Assembly: GCA_002685895.1 (NCBI GenBank)
Contig: NYYK01000081.1
Span: forward strand, 29,690 to 38,506
Source: Methanobacteriota archaeon
Lineage (GTDB): Archaea > Thermoplasmatota > Poseidoniia > Poseidoniales > Thalassarchaeaceae
Length of the DNA stretch: 8,817 nucleotides
Reading direction: 5' to 3'
In this document: one piece after another, positions 1 through 5,325 of the stretch
Position numbering within the stretch: position 1 is the first letter of the stretch
How the letters are laid out: the number at the start of each line of letters is the position of its first letter
Notes under the pieces: generated by a model
The model's input: the letters and a program-made list of their open reading frames with translations, nothing else
The model's database searches: none
Told to the model about the DNA's origin: nothing
Translations under genes and position numbers: made by a program

Positions 1-1646
1 TTTTTTCTCCGTTTTTCTGCTTTCTCGACATGTTTTGAAATTATTTCATCTTCCGCTAATATTTCTCGTAATTCTTCTATGATTTCATTTAATTCTGCTT
101 CTTGCTCTTCATTTACTCCATCAACGACTATCTTATCTAGAACTAATGTTGATTTAGAGGATTCTATTTTCTTACGTAACTTGCTAAACTGTTCTGCTTG
201 TTCTTGTTCAATTCTTTGACGTTCCATTTCCTCTAGATAATCTAAACGAGATAGTCGGAGTGCTTCCAGTTCTTCTTTTTGTGATTCTGAAACATTATCT
301 ATTTCTATTTCCAAAAGGTCATCGATTTCATCAACACGTGGTAATAAATCAAGGAGTTTCGTATATTGTTCGTAAAATTTACGCTGACGTGCTGCTTCAA
401 CTAAGGCCGCCCTACGATTAGTTCGTAATTCAATCAATTCTGCTTCTTGCTCTTCATTTACACCATCGATGATAAGTGCATCTAGTTCCACAACATATTC
501 GCAATTTGATATGAAGGCATGTAACTCATTTGTCACTAAACATTCTCTAGCCAAGGAAAATAATTCTTTCAATTCTGCTTCTTGAGTTGGATTGACGCCT
601 TCAATACGTATCTGATCTAATATCGATGAACTGAGTGCTGATTCTATTTCTAACCGTATTTCTGCAGCCCTGGCTTCCTCTTTCATTTCTTGTTCTTGAA
701 TATCTAATATCTCTATTCTTTTCACACGTATTTCTTCTAAGTGAATTAATTGCCTACTATTAACGCCTTCAAATACAATGTCTTGAATTTCTTCTTGCTT
801 TATTGAAGAAAGTATTTTGTCTTTGTAATTTTGATAATTTTCAAATTCTAACTCCACTTTAATTTTCTCACTCAAGCGTGAATGGTAGAATTCATAATGT
901 GCCTTGAGTCTCATTTGTGCTTCATCACTGAAGTCAGAGAAATCCAGGTCTTCCAAAAATTCAATTGTTTGTGCTGAACATATATCTCTATACAATAATT
1001 CTTCACTACGTAATAATTCTAATTCAATAGAAAGATCTGATATTTCGGTAGATATTGACGATTGATGTTGTTCATCATTGCCAGCTCGTAATTCTAATTC
1101 TCTACGTCTAACCTTTTGTACTTCTTCTTCAAAAGAAAGTTGGTATAAGTGATCGTATAAATCTAATAATGCTGTTTGGCGTACATCCAATTCTGAAAGT
1201 GTTAGCCCTTCTAAAGGGGCCTCAATTATTTCGTTGTCAAATTCTATTTTGTGTTGTTCACTTAAACCATTAATTAACTCAAGTAATTTGTTGCACTCAA
1301 CAACTTTCTCCGATGTGCGTTCCCTGATTGAATAACGTTCTATGTTAGTTTCCTTGAGTGCGTCTATCTCAAGTGAAATATCTTTACGTGAATCTTTTAC
1401 TGGTTTATCAAAATACGCTTGGGGAAAGGGTTGGTTTTCTGCTGCATATTCAATTCTAGGGGCGATTATAGTGGTGCTACTAGATGTGTTTGATGGATCA
1501 TAATCAGAAACTTCGAAATCATCTATTTTGATTGAGTTAATCAAAGAACGAGGGGCACGGCTACCTCTATTGAGATGGGCATATGCCTGCCAACCCAAAA
1601 TCGCTACAATTGATATAACTATGAAATAACTAAACGTTGCATTCAT
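1..1646 (-). CDS. Membrane-anchored coiled-coil repeat protein, C-terminus beyond window
   Basis: An uninterrupted reading frame starts at the ATG at 1644-1646 and is still open at base 1, giving 548 visible codons. A GGTGAT Shine-Dalgarno three bases upstream supports this start. Residues about 5-23 (FSYFIVISIVAILGWQAYA) form one hydrophobic helix, followed by an Arg-rich stretch, so by the positive-inside rule the bulk may face the cytoplasm. A Ser/Thr-rich linker follows, then roughly 470 residues dominated by Glu, Lys, Arg, Leu, Ile and Gln with the look of long helices or coiled coil. Within it a motif like GVNEEQEAEL recurs about every 56 residues. It is the last visible gene of the operon, 22 bases after its neighbour. 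I do not recognise a named family; a structural or scaffolding envelope role is inference. The frame is certain, the function unknown. Confidence 0.85.
   Translation of the reverse strand, partial: MNATFSYFIVISIVAILGWQAYAHLNRGSRAPRSLINSIKIDDFEVSDYDPSNTSSSTTIIAPRIEYAAENQPFPQAYFDKPVKDSRKDISLEIDALKETNIERYSIRERTSEKVVECNKLLELINGLSEQHKIEFDNEIIEAPLEGLTLSELDVRQTALLDLYDHLYQLSFEEEVQKVRRRELELRAGNDEQHQSSISTEISDLSIELELLRSEELLYRDICSAQTIEFLEDLDFSDFSDEAQMRLKAHYEFYHSRLSEKIKVELEFENYQNYKDKILSSIKQEEIQDIVFEGVNSRQLIHLEEIRVKRIEILDIQEQEMKEEARAAEIRLEIESALSSSILDQIRIEGVNPTQEAELKELFSLARECLVTNELHAFISNCEYVVELDALIIDGVNEEQEAELIELRTNRRAALVEAARQRKFYEQYTKLLDLLPRVDEIDDLLEIEIDNVSESQKEELEALRLSRLDYLEEMERQRIEQEQAEQFSKLRKKIESSKSTLVLDKIVVDGVNEEQEAELNEIIEELREILAEDEIISKHVEKAEKRRK
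111..935 (-). repeat. Degenerate protein repeat of about 56 residues in the coiled-coil gene
   Basis: Using the third motif residue as anchor, codons start at 927 (DFS), 759 (GVN), 591 (GVN), 456 (GVN), 288 (NVS) and 111 (GVN). The steps are 56, 56, 45, 56 and 59 residues. Consensus: LDxIxIxGVNxxQxAELxEL, then about 35 charged helical residues. A further, more distant copy (GLT) may start at 1200. Bases 91-116 and 436-461 are identical over 26 bases, 115 codons apart, which suggests duplication or gene conversion. Confidence 0.75.
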
Positions 1647-1668
1647 GTTATCACCAATATATTTTGTT

Positions 1669-2106
1669 TCAATTTTCTTCTTCAGTTTCCTTTATCGATT
1701 CCGTTTGGTCTATCACAGACGGGATATGTATGGGCCGGCCTTGTCTATGATATCGAACAATGAGTGATGCGAGTAATCTATCATGTGCATCTTCAGATAT
1801 GCCAAGTTTTCGCCGCTCATCCCAAAGTAAAATTTGTTCAGTTCTACTAAGAATTCCATCGTCAAGGTAAACTTCAATTAATCTCCGATATGTGTCCCGA
1901 TCGGAAATTGCATAAACTAATTTTGTACCATCTAATACATCAGCACGTTGTTGAATTTGGTTTCCTAAAGCAATCGCTTCATTGTGAGTAATTTCTCTAT
2001 TATCATAGAGAACTTGAATTTCGTTTGCTATTGTTTGTAATTTCTCTATGGAATTAATTCGATTAATGCGGCGTTGGAATTTTCTAGATTTACGAGACAA
2101 ATTCAT
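1669..2106 (-). CDS. Small helical hypothetical protein, 145 aa
   Basis: The gene begins with ATG at 2104-2106, preceded by a GGGTGG ribosome-binding site about four bases upstream. It lies 12 bases after the DUF2135-like gene and 22 bases before the coiled-coil gene, so it is almost certainly co-transcribed with both. The protein has no signal peptide or membrane segment. The first 20 residues are strongly basic (KSRKFQRRINR), and the rest predicts as helical. Two segments look like related helical hairpins: NREITHNEAIALGNQI (about 36-51) and GILSRTEQILLWDERRKLGI (about 84-103), the latter followed by SEDAHDRLL. The tail is Glu-rich. The G[IV]xxxxExxL pattern faintly recalls the repeat of the next gene. 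A cytoplasmic partner of the two membrane proteins is plausible from context. No family is recognised. Confidence 0.8.
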   Translation of the reverse strand: MNLSRKSRKFQRRINRINSIEKLQTIANEIQVLYDNREITHNEAIALGNQIQQRADVLDGTKLVYAISDRDTYRRLIEVYLDDGILSRTEQILLWDERRKLGISEDAHDRLLASLIVRYHRQGRPIHIPSVIDQTESIKETEEEN

Positions 2107-2118
2107 TTTACCACCCCA

Positions 2119-2928
2119 TCACCCTACTGAAAATACACACACAATCCTTGGGGGTTCGTCATTGGTTATTTCACCACGATATTCTCGATGTTCAAAACCA
2201 TCATTCACTAGAACTCGATAAGAAGTTAAATCCTCATCTCCATGTTGCTCAAAATGCTCAATAATTACTTTATATTCACCTTTTGGTGCTGAATCTGAGG
2301 GCCAATAGACGTTTTCAACCGGCTTATCACTGGTTGGTGATTCATTCATATCCACATCTAGTTGCCCACCACATTTAGATACGTTATTATCAAATGAAAT
2401 TCTTTCTCCTGATGGGCAAATGACACTGAGATCAAGATCATTTACATTATCCCAAATTAGGCTCACTTGAACTTGGCCTGTTTGACCCCCTTCCCTACTC
2501 AAGCGCTCATGGAAATCTGAAAAATCTGAGTTGTTTACTAACTGACCTGTTTCTGCGCCTAGTGAAGATGATGTCTCTTCACCTTTCATTTGCCATTTCT
2601 TATCAATGTCAGCTAAGATAGATGCGGTATCAATTGTTTTAACTTCGGGTTCACCCTCATCTTCATCACCTAAATCTGGAAGTGGGTCTGTAATTTCCTC
2701 ACTCGGTTCGGGAGTTGGTTGTTGTGGAGATTCGGGTATTTCATTGATTGTGTCTTCTAGTGCAAAATTCGATGGCCGCGGTTCAGAAATATGAACGGGC
2801 GATGCTCTGCTACTAATCAAGCGACTAGCGTGTGCAGGATTTGCCTCTGATGAAAATACGCAGTATATCCCATATCCAAATAACATGGCAAATATCCCAA
2901 AAAGAATGTAAGTCGACCAAATTGCCAT
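2119..2928 (-). CDS. Membrane-anchored DUF2135/YfaP-like domain protein, 269 aa
   Basis: First gene of the three-gene operon. Residues about 4-26 form a hydrophobic anchor or uncleaved signal. Residues 45-100 are a Pro/Glu/Asp-rich linker. The domain at about 149-269 carries the signature of the DUF2135/YfaP group (from memory, not searched): VSLIWDNVNDLDLSVICPSGE, here split as VSLIWDNVND and LDLSVICPSGE, then GGQLDVDMN, a conserved-looking ENVYWP and a GEYKVIIEHF strand. It should be a small beta-sandwich, normally extracytoplasmic; Cys171, Cys186 and Cys264 are candidates for a disulfide. The acidic Asp pairs could bind metal (inference). No Shine-Dalgarno is visible, and the ATG lies inside a 26-base palindrome about 24 bases from an AT-rich box. 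This suggests a leaderless transcript. It probably displays a binding domain at the surface; the ligand is unknown. Confidence 0.85.
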   Translation of the reverse strand: MAIWSTYILFGIFAMLFGYGIYCVFSSEANPAHASRLISSRASPVHISEPRPSNFALEDTINEIPESPQQPTPEPSEEITDPLPDLGDEDEGEPEVKTIDTASILADIDKKWQMKGEETSSSLGAETGQLVNNSDFSDFHERLSREGGQTGQVQVSLIWDNVNDLDLSVICPSGERISFDNNVSKCGGQLDVDMNESPTSDKPVENVYWPSDSAPKGEYKVIIEHFEQHGDEDLTSYRVLVNDGFEHREYRGEITNDEPPRIVCVFSVG

Positions 2929-2948
2929 GACTCTTTAGAGTCATGGCA
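2923..2948. promoter_or_regulatory. Perfect 12-bp inverted repeat over the operon start codon (candidate operator)
   Basis: Arm TGCCATGACTCT at 2923-2934 and its exact reverse complement AGAGTCATGGCA at 2937-2948 flank two bases. It covers the ATG of the minus-strand DUF2135-like gene and sits just downstream of the AT-rich box. It holds TGACTC (2928-2933) and GAGTCA (2938-2943), with half-site centres 10 bases apart. It could be an operator or an RNA hairpin that hides the start codon. Confidence 0.6.
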
Positions 2949-2951
2949 GAG

Positions 2952-2964
2952 TTTATTATGATAT
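2952..2964 (-). promoter_or_regulatory. Candidate archaeal TATA box for the three-gene operon
   Basis: On the minus strand this reads AATATCATAATAA. Its edge is 24 bases before the ATG at 2928, where a TATA box should lie for a leaderless archaeal transcript. The sequence is AT-rich but not a perfect consensus. Confidence 0.4.
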
Positions 2965-2977
2965 TGTCTAAATTTGG

Positions 2978-2984
2978 AAAAAAA
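2978..2984 (-). terminator. Oligo-T terminator after the RHH/winged-helix gene
   Basis: Seven consecutive T on the minus strand begin about 20 bases after the TAA at 3005-3007. Archaeal RNA polymerase terminates at such T-runs without needing a hairpin, and no strong hairpin precedes this one. It would separate the regulator-like gene from the downstream operon. Confidence 0.5.
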
Positions 2985-3004
2985 TAGAGGTGAAGAAAAT
3001 TAGA

Positions 3005-3973
3005 TTAATCGCCATCGATAATTTGTAATGCTGCAAGTGTGATAGTGTACTCTACTCGATTAGCTGTAAAAGCGCGCTCGATAAAGCCAAGGGATTGTAT
3101 CCTTCCAAGTACTCCACTTCTCATATGTGGAACTACTGATTCACTCCAATTTGCTTTAGTTCCTGGGCCATATCTACGCATTATTCTTGTAAGTAAAGAT
3201 GATGGTGTGTTGGAGCCAATATGAATACCATCTAATACATGTCTAATGAAATGCCATTCCTTTACCATATTGCCGCTAATATGTGAAACAAGTAGTATTT
3301 GTTCCTCTCTAGATAAAGCCGAGTTGTTTCCATTTAAATTATCAATTATTGGATTATGCTGCTGCACAAATTGTTTGCCCACTTCAGTAAACTGTATGCG
3401 GCCATTTGAAACGTCAATTAAACCAAAATCAAAGAGCGCCCCAGATGGCCGGTTTTCGTGGCCCCTAATTTGTCGTATCATGTAATTATTCAAAAAACGG
3501 TTAATCGCATATCTCTCATTGTTGGGGAATGACGAATGGATCCGATCACCTCTTGCTCTGCCACATTCTTCATCAATGCCCTTCAACAATGATCGAATCG
3601 GGATGATTTGTGACTTCATTGCTTTTTGAAATTCTGTAATTGTGGGACCCATTCCATCTTCATCTAACAATGACCAAAGAAATCTACAACCAAATTTCAA
3701 AGGAAATAATCTGTTAATGTGTCCTGATAGTGCTCCCTCTGTATACGGGCGGCCTTTGATAATTATATTCAATAATGATTCATCTAAATTATTTAGAGAC
3801 AATAACGAAAGTAAGCTAGGTGTAGTTACTTCTAGGTGCTGTAAATTGTTCTCATCTTGAAAATAATTCTCTAGCAATAACTGACAAAATTGGCTTATTG
3901 AAAGATCTTGTTCATTCGCCCCCTTTACTAATTTCTCTATGAGAACTGGAGGAAGAGTGATGGGTGTACCCAT
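3005..3973 (-). CDS. Putative RHH plus winged-helix DNA-binding protein, 322 aa
   Basis: Residues about 3-38 (ITLPPVLIEKL, then DLSISQFCQLLLENYF) have the strand-helix-turn-helix layout of a ribbon-helix-helix DNA-binding unit. Two later segments resemble winged helices: ALFDFGLIDVSNGRIQFTEV (about 179-198) and VLGRIQSLGFIER (about 288-300) followed by RVEYTITLAAL. Each is a helix, then a turn and a beta wing. No catalytic motif, signal peptide or membrane segment is visible. The gene is monocistronic, with no Shine-Dalgarno but an AT-rich box 21-32 bases before the ATG, so it is probably leaderless. Two TGACTC copies lie between box and ATG, and the same hexamer occurs at the start of the following operon. 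A transcription regulator is the best guess; a replication or mobile-element protein is possible. At 322 residues it is much longer than simple RHH repressors. Family not recognised. Confidence 0.8.
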   Translation of the reverse strand: MGTPITLPPVLIEKLVKGANEQDLSISQFCQLLLENYFQDENNLQHLEVTTPSLLSLLSLNNLDESLLNIIIKGRPYTEGALSGHINRLFPLKFGCRFLWSLLDEDGMGPTITEFQKAMKSQIIPIRSLLKGIDEECGRARGDRIHSSFPNNERYAINRFLNNYMIRQIRGHENRPSGALFDFGLIDVSNGRIQFTEVGKQFVQQHNPIIDNLNGNNSALSREEQILLVSHISGNMVKEWHFIRHVLDGIHIGSNTPSSLLTRIMRRYGPGTKANWSESVVPHMRSGVLGRIQSLGFIERAFTANRVEYTITLAALQIIDGD

Positions 3974-3974
3974 A

Positions 3975-3992
3975 TGACTCGGATTCTGACTC
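3975..3992. promoter_or_regulatory. Tandem TGACTC direct repeat at the regulator start (candidate operator)
   Basis: TGACTCG occurs at 3975-3981 and 3987-3993, a 12-base step that places both copies on nearly the same helix face. They fill the space between the candidate TATA box (3994-4005) and the ATG at 3973. The TGACTC core is shared with the palindrome at 2923-2948 in the same promoter-proximal place. Binding by the encoded protein is inference. Confidence 0.45.
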
Positions 3993-3993
3993 G

Positions 3994-4005
3994 ATTATTA
4001 ATAAT
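3994..4005 (-). promoter_or_regulatory. Candidate TATA box for the RHH/winged-helix gene
   Basis: ATTATTAATAAT is a perfect 12-base palindrome lying 21-32 bases before the ATG, the expected TATA position for a leaderless archaeal mRNA. The region around it is AT-rich, so the exact box is uncertain. Confidence 0.4.
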
Positions 4006-4024
4006 TACTAAAAATTACTAGTTT

Positions 4025-4038
4025 TACAATATATTGTA
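4025..4038. promoter_or_regulatory. 14-bp perfect AT-rich palindrome
   Basis: TACAATATATTGTA equals its own reverse complement and lies 52-65 bases upstream of the regulator-like gene's start. It could be a repressor site, or an alternative TATA element giving a leader of about 25-30 bases. AT-rich palindromes arise easily by chance in such DNA. Confidence 0.3.
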
Positions 4039-4209
4039 TATTAATTCAAATTAAAGTTATTTTGTTAGAAGTTTGTTTGTGAATAATGGATCTCCATGAA
4101 CATTAATTTGCCCACGAAAAATGGGTTCAGTGAACTAAAATATTGATTTTAATTCAAATATCTATATTTTACAAAATTAATACGAATTATTTATAATTTA
4201 ATCGAATTA

Positions 4210-4226
4210 ATTGATTTTTCATCAAT
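4210..4226 (-). terminator. Weak hairpin after the acyltransferase gene
   Basis: ATTGAT and ATCAAT form a six-base stem with a five-base loop, about 18 bases after the acyltransferase stop, followed on the minus strand by AT-rich sequence without a long T-run. It may mark the transcript end but is weak. Confidence 0.25.
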
Positions 4227-4244
4227 CAAATAACTGGGTGGTAT

Positions 4245-4703
4245 TCACTTTATTTTTCTAGCTGGGTTGCCAACATATGTACCAGATTCAATGATATCTT
4301 TGGTGACAACAGCACCCGCACCAATGACTACGTCATCACAGATCGTTACTGGCATTAATGTAGCATTCGTGCCGATACTAACCCGATTTCCGATGGTGGT
4401 TTCTTTCCATTGGGTTTGATCACCACGAGCAGGGCCGCCAATTCGGAACGGGTCGTTGATGAACATCACGCCATGACTGATGAAGCAATCTTCACCAACA
4501 CTAACTAGTTCGCAAATGAATGCGTGAGATTGAATCCTTGTTCGTGCACCGATTGATACATTACTCTGAATTTCAACAAAGGGGCCAATGAATACATCAT
4601 CACCTAAATTACAACCATAGAGATTGGTTGGCTCAACAACAGTCACTCTTTCCCCAAAATCAACATCCACAATACCAGACTGTAAGCGACGTGGTTCGCC
4701 CAT
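4245..4703 (-). CDS. Left-handed beta-helix sugar N-acyltransferase, 152 aa
   Basis: Hexapeptide-repeat transferase of the WbpD/WlbB type, which transfers acetyl from acetyl-CoA to an amino group on a nucleotide sugar in the cytoplasm. Two blocks of hexapeptide turns are visible, about 27-82 (NLYGCNLGDDVFIGPFVEIQ onward) and 103-138 (TIGNRVSIG, VVIGAGAVV), split by a loop near 84-101 (NDPFRIGGPARGDQTQW). The end GNPARKIK is typical of the family. His60 and His77 (SHGVMFIND) are candidate catalytic residues. An aminotransferase that could make its amino-sugar substrate lies nearby on the same strand. At 152 residues it is shorter than the roughly 190 usual for WbpD-like enzymes but contains the whole helix core. 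The start at 4703 has only a weak AGGT upstream. The exact sugar cannot be read from the sequence. Confidence 0.88.
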   Translation of the reverse strand: MGEPRRLQSGIVDVDFGERVTVVEPTNLYGCNLGDDVFIGPFVEIQSNVSIGARTRIQSHAFICELVSVGEDCFISHGVMFINDPFRIGGPARGDQTQWKETTIGNRVSIGTNATLMPVTICDDVVIGAGAVVTKDIIESGTYVGNPARKIK

Positions 4704-4770
4704 AGTACCTGCTAGAGTTGTTGGTTCTTCAAAGCAACCCCCCGAAACAATGACGGATGATGGCCACCAG

Positions 4771-4774
4771 GGAG
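4771..4774 (+). promoter_or_regulatory. Ribosome-binding site that sets the CYTH start
   Basis: GGAG five bases before the ATG at 4780 selects the start giving MGVEIERRFL. The frame is open further upstream to 4624, with another ATG at 4750, but that extension overlaps the divergent acyltransferase gene and lacks CYTH-like sequence. Confidence 0.6.
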
Positions 4775-4779
4775 TATAT

Positions 4780-5325
4780 ATGGGGGTTGAGATAGAGAGA
4801 AGATTTTTGATTCAAAACAAGTCGCCCGCACACCTTTACGTGGGCGCTACAGGTGCTGGCGGGATTGATATCGTTCAATGTTACCCTCCCCTTGATATTT
4901 GGTTGAACATTTGGCCTAGTGGTATTGATGAAATTGATGCCCTGTTGCATGATTCAAAAACTACGTTTCGCTTACGAATAAAGGGAAATCAAGCGTATGC
5001 GACTGTAAAAGGGGCCGCCGATGGTGCAACAAGGATCGAATTTGAGGAAGAAGTTGACTACAATGAAGTGTCTCTAATTATAAATTCAAATAAATATCCT
5101 TTTGTTGTGAAAAAGAGGTATGTTTTGCCCGCGGAAGGGGGCCTCAACTGGGAAATTGACTGTTTCGAGGGTGATAATTCCGGGCTAATCATAGTAGAAA
5201 TTGAAATCCCCACACCAGATTATCCCCTCATGATACCCACTTGGCTTGGAAAAGAAGTGACAGAGGATGGGGAAAATTGGTCAAATTATGCGCTAGCTCT
5301 CAACCCACTTTCAAACAGAACTTAG
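4780..5325 (+). CDS. CYTH-domain protein (triphosphate tunnel metalloenzyme family), 181 aa
   Basis: CYTH proteins fold into an eight-stranded tunnel that binds triphosphates with divalent metal; members include class IV adenylate cyclases, thiamine triphosphatases and inorganic triphosphatases. The key residues are present in order: the N-terminal EIERR (4-8), a variant of ExExK; FRLRIKG (63-69); ATVKG (74-78); RIEFEEEVD (85-93); KKRY (111-114); and WEIDCFEGDNSGLIIVEIEIP (124-144, with W124, D127, F129, G131, G135, E140 and E142). Length fits a single-domain member with no extra CHAD domain. The sequence supports family and fold well; whether it is a cyclase or a phosphohydrolase cannot be decided. 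It is the only plus-strand gene here. It lies divergent from the acyltransferase with a 76-base gap and converges on the aminotransferase with a 4-base overlap. Confidence 0.9.
   Translation: MGVEIERRFLIQNKSPAHLYVGATGAGGIDIVQCYPPLDIWLNIWPSGIDEIDALLHDSKTTFRLRIKGNQAYATVKGAADGATRIEFEEEVDYNEVSLIINSNKYPFVVKKRYVLPAEGGLNWEIDCFEGDNSGLIIVEIEIPTPDYPLMIPTWLGKEVTEDGENWSNYALALNPLSNRT

Larger units (their letters stand above)
3974..4244. other. AT-rich intergenic region
   Basis: These 271 bases separate the regulator-like gene from the acyltransferase. They hold the candidate promoter and TGACTC repeats (3975-4005), a perfect 14-base palindrome (4025-4038), a short palindrome ATGGA-TC-TCCAT (4086-4097), two copies of TTAATTCAAAT (4041-4051 and 4149-4159), two copies of TTTTACAA (4022-4029 and 4167-4174), and a small hairpin (4210-4226). 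Every frame is interrupted by stops within a few codons, so I see no gene here. Confidence 0.6.

Noticed and set aside
1..1646. Repetitive GAA/TTC-rich pattern as a CRISPR array or satellite
   Set aside because: The pattern is codon-phased in an open reading frame, with degenerate units and no constant spacers.
2606..2794. Plus-strand open frame of 62 codons rich in Ser and Gly
   Set aside because: It is the antisense of the Pro/Glu/Asp-rich linker of the DUF2135-like gene, with low-complexity composition and no ribosome site.
2829..2944. Upstream ATG in the palindrome's outer arm, opening a short frame that overlaps the DUF2135-like gene
   Set aside because: The frame is short, out of phase, and its peptide (MTLKSHGNL and onward) has no coding character. 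It could matter only for translation control.
3039..3860. Three short plus-strand open frames inside the regulator-like gene
   Set aside because: All are opposite a well-formed 322-codon gene and have no domain-like sequence or ribosome site.
4624..4779. N-terminal extension of the CYTH gene starting at 4624 or 4750
   Set aside because: The extension overlaps the acyltransferase coding region and is Ser/Pro-rich without CYTH features. GGAG before 4780 and the EIERR motif right after it define the start.
4729..4950. Minus-strand open frame of 73 codons
   Set aside because: It is antisense to the conserved start of the CYTH gene and crosses the divergent intergenic region.
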